Assembly (NCBI RefSeq): GCF_004745825.1
Contig: NZ_SRLA01000002.1
Location: forward strand, 930,001 to 994,000
Direction of reading: 5' to 3'
Source: Hymenobacter fodinae
GTDB lineage: Bacteria; Bacteroidota; Bacteroidia; Cytophagales; Hymenobacteraceae
Length of the DNA stretch: 64,000 bases
Shown here in pieces: positions 41,193 to 50,860 of the stretch (position 1 is its first letter; the number at the start of each line of letters is the position of its first letter). The position numbers and the translations under genes were made by a program. The notes beneath the pieces were generated by a model, which was not told where the DNA came from, did no database searches, and saw only the letters and a list, made by a program, of their open reading frames with translations.

Positions 41193-43892
41193 TTATTGCT
41201 GCACGGTGGCCTTTTCCTGACGGGCTTTACCAAACTCCAGAATCTGGTCGATGAAGTCGTAGGGAGTGTAGCCAGCCAGAGCAGTCTGGTGGAAGATGCA
41301 GGTGGCGGGCGTCATGCCGGGCAAAGAGTTCACCTCGATGATAAGCACTTCCACGGCTCCATTCTGGCGCACCCGCACGAAGGCATCGATGCGGGCGTAA
41401 CCCTGAATGTTCAGCACTTCGGCCACGCGACGTAGCTCCTGCTTCACTTCGTCGGAAATGCGCTGGCGCTCAGCGGGCTCCACGGCGTAGCGGGCCGGCG
41501 TGATATTCTGGCCCTCGCCGGCCAAAAACTTCTCTTCCAGGCTCAGTACCTCGCCGGTGGCCAGCGCTTCGGAAGCCTCGAACACTTCAATTTCCAGTTC
41601 ACCATTCTCGCCCCAGTGGGTCAGGAGGCCACCGGTTACTTCCAGGAAGTGGGCGGCGCCATCGCGGTCGATGAGGGTTTCTACCAGGAAGGCATCCTTC
41701 TGCGGGAACTCCTCCTTGAAGCCGAGCTGCAGGGTTTTGGCATCCTCCATCATCAGGTCTTCCTGGTTACGGAAGATCAAATGGGTGAAGGCTTCTAGCT
41801 CCGCGCGGTTCTTGATTTTCTTCACCGCGGAAGAGCAGCCGTCGTCGGCGGGCTTGGCAATGAAAGGGTAGGGGAACTGCGTTTCCAGGCTCCGGTAGAA
41901 GCCTTCGGCGTCGGCGTCCCACTCCAAGCGGTTCGCCATGCGGTGCTCGGCTACGCGCAGACCTGCCTCGCGCAGGCGACGGTTCGTTTCAAACTTGTTG
42001 ATGGTGATAGAGCTGCTGGCTACGCCCGAACCGTTGTAGGGCAGGCCGAGCTTTTCCAGCTCGCGCTGCAAGGCACCGTCCTCACCGGGGCGGCCGTGCA
42101 GGGCAATAAACACCTCATCCACCATGCCAGCCAGCTCCGCAAACGACACGCGCTGGGGCTGGGCCGTGGGCTGACCGGCATAGGTGCTGGTGATGTCCGA
42201 TGCCTCGCGCCGGATTCGCTCCAAAATCGGGTGCAGGCCATGGCCGGCTTCCATGTGCTCTACTTTCTCCCGGATATCGTCGGCGTTGTCCTTCAGCATC
42301 ACGTTGATGGGCAGCACGTAGAGGCGGAATTCCTGGCTGTTGCCGGTCAGGAACACGGGCACCGGCTCGTACTTCACCGAGGAGCTAAGCTTCTCGTAAA
42401 TGTTGCGGCCGCTTTCCACCGAAATGTGGCGCTCAGAGGAGTAGCCGCCCATAATCACGGCCACTTTGGTGCGGGTGCGCTCCTCACTGGCGCGGGCCGC
42501 CACGGCAGTATCCAACTGAGCTAGCAGACCCGCCAGTTTCACCGGCCGTAGGCCACCCCGACGGCGTGCCGCCAGGGAAGTACGAATCAGGTAGGTCAGG
42601 AATTGCGAAGGGTTCAGGCCGATTTCCGCCGCTTGGTGGAAGAAGAACGAAGCCGGCAGCATGCCTGAGGTAGTGTTCGGGTCGTTCAGGAACAGGTTGC
42701 CATCGGGCCCAATAAAGCCATCGAGGCGGGCATACACCTGGAAACCGAAGGTGTTAAACATCTCCTCGCAGGCTTCCCGGATGCGCTGAATCTCAGCCTC
42801 GGGCAGGTCGATGGGGGTGACTTTGCGCGCTAGGCCAGGGAGGTACTTCGAGCGGTAGTCGAACATCTCCTCGCCCTTCACAATCTCTGTAGGTGGTAGT
42901 GCCAATGGCTTACCGGTAGGGTCTTCCACCACAATGCAGGAGAATTCCCGGCCTTGCACGAAGCTCTCCACCAACACTTGGGTTTCGCCCTCTACGCTGG
43001 TCAGGCGCACGCTTTCAGCCGTTTGCAGGCGCTCATTCAGGGTGTTTAGTAACTGCTCCGGCTGATAAATAAGCTCCGGCTCATCGTTCAGCACCACGGG
43101 CAGGCCGATTCCCTCGCGGATATCTACCAACTGCTGCAACCACATGATGCGCTTCTGCTCCGAGAGGCCTAGCCACTCCTGCTGCGTAACGGTTTTGCGG
43201 AACAGGCTGCGCTCCATGGCGGCTTCAAACTTCGCTAGGTCAGCCTCGCGCACAATGCTGATGCCAATGCTGGACCCTTGGCGCGGGGCCTTGAACACCA
43301 ACGGCAGGCCTAGCTCGCGCACCAGATAGTCGAGGGTAGCGGCATGGTCGGCGGCGTCCCATTCTTCAGCCGTAATCTGGCGGAAGGTGGGCGTGGGGCG
43401 GTTCAGGGCCGTCAGGAGCTTCTTCTGGGCAATCTTATCGATGCCGAAGGCTGAGGGCAGAATGCCGGAGCCGGAGTAGGGGATGCCATACCATTCAAAC
43501 AGACCCTGAATAGCACCATCTTCGCCGCCGGGGCCGTGCAGGGCCAGAAAGGCGAAGTTGATGAGCTGGGGCAGCTCGTGGGGCAGCACGCGCCGGCCCA
43601 CTTCCGCGATGATGCGGTCCTGCTCCTCAATGCTCAGCTCGCCCAGGCTTTCCAGGTACATCTGTACCGGCAGCTCCGTGCGCGGCAGCGCCGACACGGG
43701 CGGGTAGAAGTCACGGATGGTGCCTTTGTAGATGTAGTGCCAGTCTAGCAGGATGAAGTTGCCGCGGCTGTCCACGAACACGGGCACAGCCTCAAACAAC
43801 GACTTATCCAGGTTATCATATACAGTGCGGCCGCCCGCAAAGGAAATTTCCCGCTCGCGCGACGGGCCGCCGAAGAAGATGCCTATTTTCAT
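41193..43892 (-). CDS. ddl: Tandem double D-alanine-D-alanine ligase
   Basis: About 899 residues from ATG at 43892, more than twice normal Ddl (300-370). Half one (about 1-470) begins MKIGIFFGGPSREREISFAG and has the ATP-grasp loop VFKAPRQGSSIGISIV and LNDPNTTSGMLPAS near its end. Half two (about 471-899) begins TKVAVIMGGYSSERHISVES and has VNSLPGMTPATCIF. The second grasp loop (FIAKPADDGCSSAVKKI) is divergent. Family role: ATP-dependent joining of two D-Ala for peptidoglycan. Whether both halves are active is unknown; the first keeps the better nucleotide loop, the second the better product loop. Confidence 0.9.
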   Translation of the reverse strand: MKIGIFFGGPSREREISFAGGRTVYDNLDKSLFEAVPVFVDSRGNFILLDWHYIYKGTIRDFYPPVSALPRTELPVQMYLESLGELSIEEQDRIIAEVGRRVLPHELPQLINFAFLALHGPGGEDGAIQGLFEWYGIPYSGSGILPSAFGIDKIAQKKLLTALNRPTPTFRQITAEEWDAADHAATLDYLVRELGLPLVFKAPRQGSSIGISIVREADLAKFEAAMERSLFRKTVTQQEWLGLSEQKRIMWLQQLVDIREGIGLPVVLNDEPELIYQPEQLLNTLNERLQTAESVRLTSVEGETQVLVESFVQGREFSCIVVEDPTGKPLALPPTEIVKGEEMFDYRSKYLPGLARKVTPIDLPEAEIQRIREACEEMFNTFGFQVYARLDGFIGPDGNLFLNDPNTTSGMLPASFFFHQAAEIGLNPSQFLTYLIRTSLAARRRGGLRPVKLAGLLAQLDTAVAARASEERTRTKVAVIMGGYSSERHISVESGRNIYEKLSSSVKYEPVPVFLTGNSQEFRLYVLPINVMLKDNADDIREKVEHMEAGHGLHPILERIRREASDITSTYAGQPTAQPQRVSFAELAGMVDEVFIALHGRPGEDGALQRELEKLGLPYNGSGVASSSITINKFETNRRLREAGLRVAEHRMANRLEWDADAEGFYRSLETQFPYPFIAKPADDGCSSAVKKIKNRAELEAFTHLIFRNQEDLMMEDAKTLQLGFKEEFPQKDAFLVETLIDRDGAAHFLEVTGGLLTHWGENGELEIEVFEASEALATGEVLSLEEKFLAGEGQNITPARYAVEPAERQRISDEVKQELRRVAEVLNIQGYARIDAFVRVRQNGAVEVLIIEVNSLPGMTPATCIFHQTALAGYTPYDFIDQILEFGKARQEKATVQQ

Positions 43893-44084
43893 ACGTGCCG
43901 CAAAGGTAGTATTTCGAGAGGTGAGGTAGGGTAATCGGAGAATGATAGGCCAGAACAAACAACGGGAAAATATCGTGCATGCTGCTTACCGCGTACGTGG
44001 GTTAAAGCATCTGTGCATGCCGATTTGCTAGGCCAATGGTTGTAACCACTGGCCTAGAAGTACGCAATGAGCCGCGAGGAATCT

Positions 44085-44092
44085 TACCTTCG
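44085..44092 (+). promoter_or_regulatory. Candidate -7 box of pgk
   Basis: TACCTTCG, same as before recQ, 25 bp before the ATG at 44118. It also lies inside an open leader frame from 44067. Confidence 0.4.
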
Positions 44093-44117
44093 CCGTATCC
44101 AACCCCATTTCTATTCC

Positions 44118-45308
44118 ATGAAAACCCTCGATCAGTACAACTTCGCCGGCAAGCGTGCCGTGGTACGTGTGGACTTTAACGTGCCGCTCGACAAGGATTT
44201 CCGCATCACCGACGACACCCGGATTCGGGCGGCCACGCCTACTATCAAGAAAATTCTGGCCGATGGTGGCTCAGTAGTGCTGCTCTCGCACCTGGGTCGC
44301 CCTAAGGGCGGACCTGAGAATAAATACTCGCTGCAGCACATTGTATCTCGCCTAGGCCAGGAGTACGGGGCCGAAGTGCAGTTTGCTGATGATGCCCTGC
44401 AAGCCGAAGAGAAAGCCAATGCGCTCCAGCCCGGCCAGGTGCTGCTGGTAGAAAATGTGCGCTTCTATGGCGAGGAAGAAAAGGGTGACGCCGCCTTCGC
44501 TGAGAAGCTCGCCAAGCTCGGCACCGTGTATGTAAACGACGCCTTCGGGGCGGCCCACCGCAAGCACGCCTCCACGGCTGTTATTGCCAGCAGCTTCGCG
44601 CCCGAAGACCGCGTAGCCGGTTACCTGCTGCAGGGCGAGCTCGACAACGCCAAGAAAGTGCTGGAAGAGGCTGAGCGTCCCTTCACCGCCATTATGGGCG
44701 GCGCCAAAATCTCCGACAAGATTCTCATCATCGAGAAACTGTTGGATAAGGTGGATAACCTGCTCATCGGGGGTGGCATGGCCTATACGTTTGCCAAAGC
44801 GCAGGGCGGCCAAATCGGTAGCTCCCTGCTGGAAGCCGACAAGATGGATCTGGCGCTGGAGCTGATTGAGAAGGCTAAAGCTAAGGGCGTGAACCTAGTG
44901 CTGCCCACCGACAGCGTTATTGCCGATAAATTCGCCAACGATGCCCAAACCAAAGTAGCTCCCAACGACCAGATTCCGGAAGGCTGGCTCGGCCTCGACC
45001 TTGGTCCTGATTCTATCAAAGCGTTTTCTGACATCGTGCGCCAGTCGAAGACCATCCTCTGGAATGGACCGATGGGCGTGTTCGAGATGAGCAGCTTCGC
45101 CAAAGGCACCGAAGCCGTGGCCCAGGCCATTGCCGAAGCCACCAAAGGCGGCGCCTTCAGCCTCATCGGCGGCGGCGACTCAGCGGCAGCCGTGAATCAG
45201 CTCGGCTTTGCGGAGCAGGTTTCCTACATCAGCACCGGCGGCGGCGCCCTGCTGGAATACATGGAAGGCAAAGAGTTGCCCGGCGTAGCTGCGCTGGAAG
45301 GCCGCTAG
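44118..45308 (+). CDS. pgk: Phosphoglycerate kinase
   Basis: 396 residues from ATG at 44118; the open frame to 44067 includes leader sequence and the -7 box. [94 protein letters not shown] and [20 protein letters not shown] cover the whole enzyme. It makes ATP from 1,3-bisphosphoglycerate in glycolysis. Terminator follows at 45331-45368. Confidence 0.98.
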   Translation: MKTLDQYNFAGKRAVVRVDFNVPLDKDFRITDDTRIRAATPTIKKILADGGSVVLLSHLGRPKGGPENKYSLQHIVSRLGQEYGAEVQFADDALQAEEKANALQPGQVLLVENVRFYGEEEKGDAAFAEKLAKLGTVYVNDAFGAAHRKHASTAVIASSFAPEDRVAGYLLQGELDNAKKVLEEAERPFTAIMGGAKISDKILIIEKLLDKVDNLLIGGGMAYTFAKAQGGQIGSSLLEADKMDLALELIEKAKAKGVNLVLPTDSVIADKFANDAQTKVAPNDQIPEGWLGLDLGPDSIKAFSDIVRQSKTILWNGPMGVFEMSSFAKGTEAVAQAIAEATKGGAFSLIGGGDSAAAVNQLGFAEQVSYISTGGGALLEYMEGKELPGVAALEGR

Positions 45309-45330
45309 GCCTGTCTGCCATAAGTCAAAC

Positions 45331-45368
45331 AGAAAGGTCATCCGGCTTCGATGCTGGATGACCTTTCT
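45331..45368 (+). terminator. Bidirectional hairpin after pgk
   Basis: Stem AGAAAGGTCATCC with its exact reverse complement (45356-45368). It lies between convergent pgk and the membrane-protein gene, with a modest T content after the right arm. Confidence 0.85.
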
Positions 45369-45394
45369 GGCTTTTGAGCCTTTAATAGAGCGTG

Positions 45395-46033
45395 CTAATT
45401 CACATATACTGGTTCCAGCTCCTGGCCCATGAGGGTAAGCGGGTCTAGGGAAACGCGGCCGGTAAGGCGGGTGCTAAGGGTCTTAAGCTCTTTAGACGAT
45501 AACACCCCGAGACGGTGCAGCCAATGCAGGCGGTGCAACTGCAGCTCAATGGGGCCTAGCGGATTAATTTGAGCGTACTCCTGGCGCAGATAATTGTGGG
45601 CGCGCTGCTCTACGCTGAAGGCAAACTGCTGAAACGGTTGGCGGCGGCTAGGCCAGTCGGGGAGGGTGAGCGAGAGGTGCGGGGTACGCAGGTGCCACAC
45701 GTTCCACCAGTTAAACCAGCCGTAGACGCAGTAGGCCACAATAAGCAAGACCATTCCGGCGTAGAGCTGCAGCTCGGTGGTCAGTTGAAAATCGGGAGTG
45801 GCGTGGCGAATTACATCTTGCCCAATCCAGGCCAGCATAAACAGCAGGCCTAGCAGCCGCTGCTTGGGCACGTGGCGGACTTTCTCGGTACGAAGCGGCA
45901 GAATTTCCTCAAACGGCACGGCCAGTTCCAACGCGGGCTGCCATTGCGAGTTGCTGCGGCGCACGTACATGCTTTGCCCGCGCAACGACAGATGAGTTTG
46001 ATACAAAAAAGGGTGCTGATACGTGAGATTCAT
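45395..46033 (-). CDS. Hypothetical membrane protein
   Basis: 212 residues with two membrane helices (LLGLLFMLAWIGQDVI, LQLYAGMVLLIVAYCVYGWF) and an aromatic N-terminal part (NLTYQHPFLYQTHLSLRG). The C-terminal half is helical and basic (LQLHRLHWLHRLGVLSSKEL). No known domain. It is 40 bp downstream of the M50 protease stop on the same strand and may be co-transcribed with it. Confidence 0.65.
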   Translation of the reverse strand: MNLTYQHPFLYQTHLSLRGQSMYVRRSNSQWQPALELAVPFEEILPLRTEKVRHVPKQRLLGLLFMLAWIGQDVIRHATPDFQLTTELQLYAGMVLLIVAYCVYGWFNWWNVWHLRTPHLSLTLPDWPSRRQPFQQFAFSVEQRAHNYLRQEYAQINPLGPIELQLHRLHWLHRLGVLSSKELKTLSTRLTGRVSLDPLTLMGQELEPVYVN

Positions 46034-46072
46034 GAGGGGAGTAGGGCGCCAAGTAGCTCACCACGAACTGGG

Positions 46073-47314
46073 TTACTGAACACTAAATGGCGCGGGAGTA
46101 AAGCAAAGCACAAAAATAAGTAGCATCACCCATCCCAGCACTTTCCGACCGAGGGAGAGCGGGCGCTCATCGGGAGCACCAGGGTGGTAGATGCCCGTCA
46201 CGCGGCCTAATAGAAGCCCAAACACCAACCAGCCGGGGTTGCCCTCTAATGCAGGCCAAGCAGTGGCCACCACAATCTGAGCGGCCCATACGGCCAGTGC
46301 CAACATCACAACCCGGCGTTTGGTTGGCAGCGCTTTCCAAAACGCCAGCAGTAGATACACAAAATAAGGCCCGCTCCAATACAGCCAGTCTTGGGCACTG
46401 TTCTGCAAGGAAAACAGGCCTAGACCGGCGTAGAAAATAAACCCAATGAAAAACAGAGCCGACAGCCGGCCAGCCTTCCGCTGCCCCAGCAAGCCGTAAA
46501 GAATATGGCCCCCATCGAGCTGCCCAATAGGCAATAAGTTCAGGGCTGTAAAAAACAATGACAGCACCCCGGCAACCAGCACTGGGTAGTGCATCAGCTC
46601 GTTGGCGTGCGGTAGCCGACTAGAGTCGGCAAAAATAGAGGCCAGCCATTTGAATAGCAGGGGTTGAGCCAGAAGAGTGCTGCCAGTTTGGTCGGGAGAG
46701 TACACATAGCGGGCATAGTCGGCCCCGTACAAGCGATACTCTGGGTGGATAGCATACAGATACTCCAGTGGGGGTAAGTGCGTCAGGCCATAAATCAATA
46801 CGGCTAATGCAGCCACAAAGCCCGCCAGCGGTCCAGCCAGCCCTACATCAAAGAACTCTTTCCGAGAGAAAATCCGGTCCTTGATCCGGATGACGGCTCC
46901 GAATGTGCCAAGGCCAAAGGGAAAGGGAATAAAAAAGGGCAGCGTTGCCCTGATGCGGTAATAGCGCGAGGTGAAGTAATGACCAAACTCGTGCACCGTG
47001 AGCACGCCCAGAAAAGGCAGGGAGTACCACAAACCTGGCTGAAGCGTGCGCCACAGTACCGGCCACGACTGAAGCAGCACCTCATACGGCGGCAGCTCCA
47101 GAATGCTCCCAGTGCGCACTACTACGCCCATTAAGGTAGTCGTTAGCAGCGTCAGCAGAAATAGGCCTAGGTGCAGCAAATACCGGCGCCAGCGGGGCGG
47201 GGCCGGTCGCTCGTACCGTGTGAAAGCCGCCGCTGCATCCTCGGCGGGAGAGAGGCTAGATGGAGCTGGCGCGTCGGGGAAGGGGAGAAGCGGAGAAGGG
47301 TCAGTGGAAGGCAC
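46073..47314 (-). CDS. Site-2 protease family (M50) membrane metalloprotease
   Basis: About 413 residues if started at GTG 47314, which overlaps the HAD gene stop by 14 bp; the open frame extends to ATG 47419 inside the HAD gene. Six or more membrane helices, zinc-binding HEFGH in LGVLTVHEFGHYFTSRY, and the second motif LPIGQLDGGHILYGLLG with the third ligand Asp. Members cleave membrane-embedded substrates (regulated intramembrane proteolysis); no PDZ domain is seen. It follows a HAD hydrolase gene in an operon. Confidence 0.88.
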   Translation of the reverse strand: MPSTDPSPLLPFPDAPAPSSLSPAEDAAAAFTRYERPAPPRWRRYLLHLGLFLLTLLTTTLMGVVVRTGSILELPPYEVLLQSWPVLWRTLQPGLWYSLPFLGVLTVHEFGHYFTSRYYRIRATLPFFIPFPFGLGTFGAVIRIKDRIFSRKEFFDVGLAGPLAGFVAALAVLIYGLTHLPPLEYLYAIHPEYRLYGADYARYVYSPDQTGSTLLAQPLLFKWLASIFADSSRLPHANELMHYPVLVAGVLSLFFTALNLLPIGQLDGGHILYGLLGQRKAGRLSALFFIGFIFYAGLGLFSLQNSAQDWLYWSGPYFVYLLLAFWKALPTKRRVVMLALAVWAAQIVVATAWPALEGNPGWLVFGLLLGRVTGIYHPGAPDERPLSLGRKVLGWVMLLIFVLCFTPAPFSVQ

Positions 47315-47939
47315 GGAGGGCGTCGGGCAGAGCGTCGGTGAGAGTAAGGGGCGGGGCGAGGTAGAGCGTATGTAGCCCCAAGCGACGAGCTGTTTCAATG
47401 TGCTGGGGACTATCTTCAATAAAAAGCGTTTCCTCCGGCTTCCAGTTCATCTCGCGTAGCGCATACCGGAATATTTCTTCGCCTGGTTTGCGCAGGCCTA
47501 CCTCCTGAGAATAAAAAACGCGGTCGAGAGCATCGGCAATGCCATGCTGAAAACCATACTCAGTTTTCAGCACGGCGTTGATAGCAGCAATGTGAATGTG
47601 GTTGGTGTTGGAAAGCAAGGCAGTCTGGTACCCTTGAGCTCGCAACTCCGCAAGTAATGCCAAGCGCTCGGCAGGTACATCCAGCAACATGGCATTCCAA
47701 GCCGCGTCCAACTCGTCATCCGTGGCTTGCAACGCGTAGTGTTCACGCAACGCCATCCGAAACTCAGCGGGAGTAAGTCGGTCGGTTTCTAAAGCGTCGA
47801 ACAGCTCTGCCTGCGCGGCTTGCGTAAACTCAATAGTGCCGCCGTGCCGGTGCAAGCGCCGCATGGCCTCCAGCGTAAGCTGATAGTTTATGTTGATAAT
47901 GACTCCTCCAAAATCGAAGAGCAAGTTGGGTTTAGGCAT
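47301..47939 (-). CDS. HAD-superfamily hydrolase
   Basis: 212 residues from ATG at 47939. Motif I LLFDFGGVIININYQ (Asp in DFGGV; the second residue of D-x-D is Gly, typical of YihX-like HADs), motif II LLSNTNHIHIA, motif III GLRKPGEEIF, motif IV FIEDSPQHIE. It is a phosphatase-type HAD IA subfamily, substrate unknown. First gene of a minus-strand operon with the M50 protease (overlapping stop and start). Confidence 0.9.
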   Translation of the reverse strand: MPKPNLLFDFGGVIININYQLTLEAMRRLHRHGGTIEFTQAAQAELFDALETDRLTPAEFRMALREHYALQATDDELDAAWNAMLLDVPAERLALLAELRAQGYQTALLSNTNHIHIAAINAVLKTEYGFQHGIADALDRVFYSQEVGLRKPGEEIFRYALREMNWKPEETLFIEDSPQHIETARRLGLHTLYLAPPLTLTDALPDALRAFH

Positions 47940-48104
47940 AAGTTGCAGGCAGGAAAAACGGCGAAATATCCGGTAGAGACTGAAAAAAGAGTGCTCTTTT
48001 ACCAGACAAGGTCTTAAATCTTGATGTTGGAATTGCAATTCCGCTCACAAAATGGGAAGTTTGCGCAGCTGAATTGCTCCTGTCTGCAAGTTGCCATTCA
48101 CGCC

Positions 48105-48181
48105 GGGCCTATAGCTCAATCGGTTAGAGCAGCTGACTCATAATCAGCAGGTCACTGGTTCGATTCCAGTTGGGCCCACCA
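48105..48181 (+). tRNA. tRNA with CAT anticodon (Met or Ile2), CCA encoded
   Basis: Acceptor GGGCCTA/TGGGCCC, anticodon stem GCTGA/TCAGC around loop CTCATAA, T-arm ACTGG-TTCGATT-CCAGT. The anticodon CAT could be elongator Met or lysidine-modified Ile2; the sequence alone does not decide. CCA is encoded at 48179-48181. It marks the left edge of the prophage-like island. Followed by a terminator at 48191-48225. Confidence 0.9.
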
Positions 48182-48190
48182 ACTTCAAGT

Positions 48191-48225
48191 AAAAACCCCT
48201 CTAGAAAGCCTCTAGTGGGGTTTTT
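48191..48225 (+). terminator. Terminator after the CAT tRNA
   Basis: AAAAACCCC pairs with GGGGTTTTT, with an inner CTAGA/TCTAG mini-stem and T tract. Confidence 0.85.
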
Positions 48226-48276
48226 GCTTTTGCTGGTAAAACATAGGTAAAATACTTGTGAAAACATCTGCTCAAC

Positions 48277-48498
48277 ATGACGGAAAATCTACGCTACATC
48301 GGGCCAAATTCAGGCGACTTTCACCAAGGGGAGGTCTACAGCACTACTGTCTCTATTCAGAATGAAATGTACTGGCTGTTTGAAGAAGGAAGGCAGGGCC
48401 CCCCTACAGCAGTCCAGCCGATTTGCTTCACTACTAGCAGCCAGCCTCTATGCCGTAGGCGCCGCGCGACTCCAACGGGCAAGCACTCGCTGATATAG
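48277..48498 (+). CDS. Hypothetical ORF, likely phage remnant
   Basis: 73 codons; the first ~50 residues look like a real small protein (YIGPNSGDFHQGEVYSTTVS, MYWLFEEGRQGP), after which the frame becomes Arg/Ser-rich and probably shifted (CRRRRATPTGKHSL). It may be a truncated or frameshifted phage-associated gene. No homolog recognised with certainty. Low GC relative to the chromosome. It is the first ORF after the tRNA. Confidence 0.4.
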   Translation: MTENLRYIGPNSGDFHQGEVYSTTVSIQNEMYWLFEEGRQGPPTAVQPICFTTSSQPLCRRRRATPTGKHSLI

Positions 48499-48782
48499 AA
48501 ATAGCATCGAGCAGCCGTGTCGCCCTACCGCTTCCGCTTACATAGCTTGGGTACCTTACGTGGGAGACTGGGCAAGGAAATCCGGCGTGTGCGGTGGCGC
48601 GGACTCTTTATTGGAGCTGATGACCAACAGCATGCCGTGTGCTTGCTGAATAACAAGTACTAGGATGTGTAATTTGAGAATGAGTTCAATACCTTCTGCC
48701 GGCCCGAGTAGTCTGGTAAAGTAAAAGCCCCAACAATTGGGGAGCCAAGGCTTTCGGTGTCGTTACAGAGCTGTATAGGGTG
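48499..48782. other. Non-coding stretch in the island
   Basis: No complete frame supported on either strand; short fragments only. A stem of CCCCAA/TTGGGG (48728-48742) with flanking AAGCC/GGCTT serves as terminator of the following acyltransferase on the minus strand. Confidence 0.6.
48724..48754 (-). terminator. Terminator of acyltransferase 1
   Basis: Minus strand: CCCCAATTGTTGGGG hairpin, then CTTTTAC, 29 bp after the stop at 48783. Confidence 0.7.
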
Positions 48783-49877
48783 TTAGACGGCAAGCCGACG
48801 AAAGCGATGGTTAAGAGGCTCTTCTATCCACTTCCATAATGCCCACGATAGAACTAATGCCACCGCAAATATTACAAATGCGTTACGCGTAACATACTGT
48901 TCGAGCGTGACGTGCAGTATGCCCTGGTGAATCAAGTAGAAAGCATAGGATGTCTTACCTGCTAACTGGGCAGTTTTTGTTTCCAATAGCTTCGCTAACC
49001 AAGTGCGCTCTGTAATCAGCCCGTAAAAGAAGATGCAAATGCCAACAGGCAGCACTAGGTTATTGATTACTATCCCTAAGGTTGTTTCCTGGCTTCGTTC
49101 TGCTTGGTGACCAACCAGGCTCAAGCCCACCATGCAAGCTACGATGTAAAGTACCCCTATCCATGTTAGCCAATGGTAGTTACGCGTAGAACGATTACGT
49201 ACAAAAAGACTTAGTGCAGCCCCAAGCATGAACTCAACCGCCCGGCCGAAGAATGTGTAGGCAAACATAAATCGCAAGGAGCCAAACAGGCCGTAATAGT
49301 GCGGTAGTATACGTACTAAGCCACATCCAACTCCTAGGAATAGTATAGTAACCACCAGGAGCGTCAAATACCGTCTTCGAACAACAGCAAGTAGTACCAG
49401 CAACAGGGGAGCCAAGGCGTAGAAGGTTTCTTCGACTGTCAATGTCCAGCCTTGGGCAATGCCCGTGAACTTAAACATATCGAAGAACCCACGCAGAAAC
49501 GTCAAGTTGAGCAGCGGCACTACTATCTTATCAGTTGTAGTATAGGTTACCCACTGTTGTACCGGATCCCACTTCCCATCCTGCCATATCATGCAAAACG
49601 CGAAAATAGTCAGCAGGGCATACAGCGGGTAGATGCGGGAAAAGCGATTGAGAAAGTACTGTTTCAGCCAAGAGGTATTCAGTTCTGCACTACCCCAGTA
49701 GCGCAGTGTAATCAAAAAGCCACTTAGCACAAAGAAGATGGAGACGCCAATATGTCCCTCGTGGAGAAGGCGTCCACCCCAATTTTCCATCCCAAGAGGG
49801 TTGAAGTGATAAAAGAAAACCAAATAGGCTGCAATTGCTCTTACACCCGTAAGAGCTGGAATATACCGCAATGGCAT
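48783..49877 (-). CDS. Acyltransferase-3 family membrane protein (copy 1)
   Basis: About 364 residues from ATG at 49877 (open frame to 49955). Starts MPLRYIPALTGVRAIAAYLV, then FFYHFNPLG, GVSIFFVLSGFLITLRY, NRFSRIYPLYALLTIFAF, GWTLTVEETFYALAP. The His in the F-x-H region and R-x-x-R-I-x-P are typical of acyltransferase family 3 (O-acetylation of surface polysaccharides). Ten membrane helices. One of three related copies in the island (others at 55534 and 58472); about the same size and general domain, but diverged. Confidence 0.93.
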   Translation of the reverse strand: MPLRYIPALTGVRAIAAYLVFFYHFNPLGMENWGGRLLHEGHIGVSIFFVLSGFLITLRYWGSAELNTSWLKQYFLNRFSRIYPLYALLTIFAFCMIWQDGKWDPVQQWVTYTTTDKIVVPLLNLTFLRGFFDMFKFTGIAQGWTLTVEETFYALAPLLLVLLAVVRRRYLTLLVVTILFLGVGCGLVRILPHYYGLFGSLRFMFAYTFFGRAVEFMLGAALSLFVRNRSTRNYHWLTWIGVLYIVACMVGLSLVGHQAERSQETTLGIVINNLVLPVGICIFFYGLITERTWLAKLLETKTAQLAGKTSYAFYLIHQGILHVTLEQYVTRNAFVIFAVALVLSWALWKWIEEPLNHRFRRLAV

Positions 49878-50635
49878 GGTTGAAAAATGATGTTGCTTAA
49901 TGGTTGTGGACAGATGTTTACTGCAAAAAAACCTCGACATTTGCCGAGGCTTCATGGGTGCAATGGATATCAGTCCATGTCTTTTGCGCGGTTATAGCGA
50001 GACAAAAGTAAAGCAAAAACCCCAGCTACTTGGGGTGGCTAGGGCTTTTGGTATCGTTATGGGACTAGGAGATGGCAGCAAGATAGTATCTCTAACGCAT
50101 GGATCAAGTCTTACTGAGCGAAGCACAGTTCTTGATAAAAGAACTGGACTTAGAATCTCCGCATTCATGTTGGTGATTGGTCCCATCATTCAAGTCGCTG
50201 GTAAAGACCTTCCTTAATTGGAGGCTATCCTGCACGAAGGCCAGCGCTGTGGGTATGAAGGCAAGAATACGCTAGTGGCGTTGGTGGTTGCCTTCATTGC
50301 TTGGCCAGTTGGCATAATATGGGGGCTAGTTTAGAGCTCGGGCTTAGCACCAGTGATTGAATACACCCACCGACTATCAGGCCAACTTCTAGCGGGCTGG
50401 CACCCAGGATGGCTAGCAGATCCAATCCCTGATTCGGGCGTGCTGTTTGCTTTGTATTGATTGTGTCCCTTGGCCACGGTACTTCTTGGACCGTGGCTAC
50501 TAGGGAGTGTACTACGAAGACGGGTATAGGCTACTGAAAGCTCCTTAATTCGGGATATTTCAAGGTTTTATAAAAACTTAACAATTTCTTGATATAGTCG
50601 TATATGTGGCCCCACCCTATACGCCTGTTCACCCA
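49878..50635. other. Intergenic with hairpins and small unconvincing ORFs
   Basis: A terminator-like hairpin is seen at 49925-49950 (CCTCG/CGAGG) and one at 50020-50035 (CCCCA/TGGGG). A plus-strand frame from 50058 to 50217 (GLGDGSKIVSLTHGSSL) then a second piece after TAA, ending 50334 with a membrane-like end (TLVALVVAFIAWPVGIIWGL), may be a broken small membrane protein. No certain gene. Confidence 0.5.
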
Positions 50636-50767
50636 ATGGTTAATGTTCTACGCTCGCTAGCCCACGCCGTGTGGCTCACCTTTATCATTCTCGTCTGGTT
50701 CATCCCTACAACTTTGTGGGAAAAGATCAATCCGCCAGCACCCCAGGAAAGAGCCGACTGGCTGTAA
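50636..50767 (+). CDS. 43-aa single-helix membrane protein
   Basis: ATG at 50636 to TAA at 50767: MVNVLRSLAHAVWLTFIILV, then WFIPTTLWEKINPPAPQERA and DWL. One membrane helix, Pro-rich tail. An in-frame GTG at 50606 could extend it by ten residues. A perfect 18-bp stem begins at the stop codon (50765-50804), indicating a defined transcript. Function unknown; small island proteins of this size may be phage accessory factors. Confidence 0.5.
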   Translation: MVNVLRSLAHAVWLTFIILVWFIPTTLWEKINPPAPQERADWL

Positions 50768-50804
50768 GCACAAAGCCCTGACTATGGTCAGGGCTTTGTG
50801 CTTA
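50765..50804 (+). terminator. Terminator overlapping stop of 43-aa gene
   Basis: An 18-bp perfect stem TAAGCACAAAGCCCTGAC with its reverse complement and loop TATG. The TAA stop is the first three bases of the stem. Confidence 0.85.
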
Positions 50805-50860
50805 CACTAGATGCCCATATCTTTTGCGGTTGTGGAGTGCGCAAACATACTATTAGACTT

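Noticed and set aside
41943..42524. Plus-strand 193-codon ORF inside the double ligase
   Set aside because: Shadow of the conserved ATP-grasp frame.
49900..50217. 105-codon plus-strand ORF
   Set aside because: Its first half overlaps the acyltransferase start antisense and a hairpin; only the last third looks coding, so it was not called a gene.
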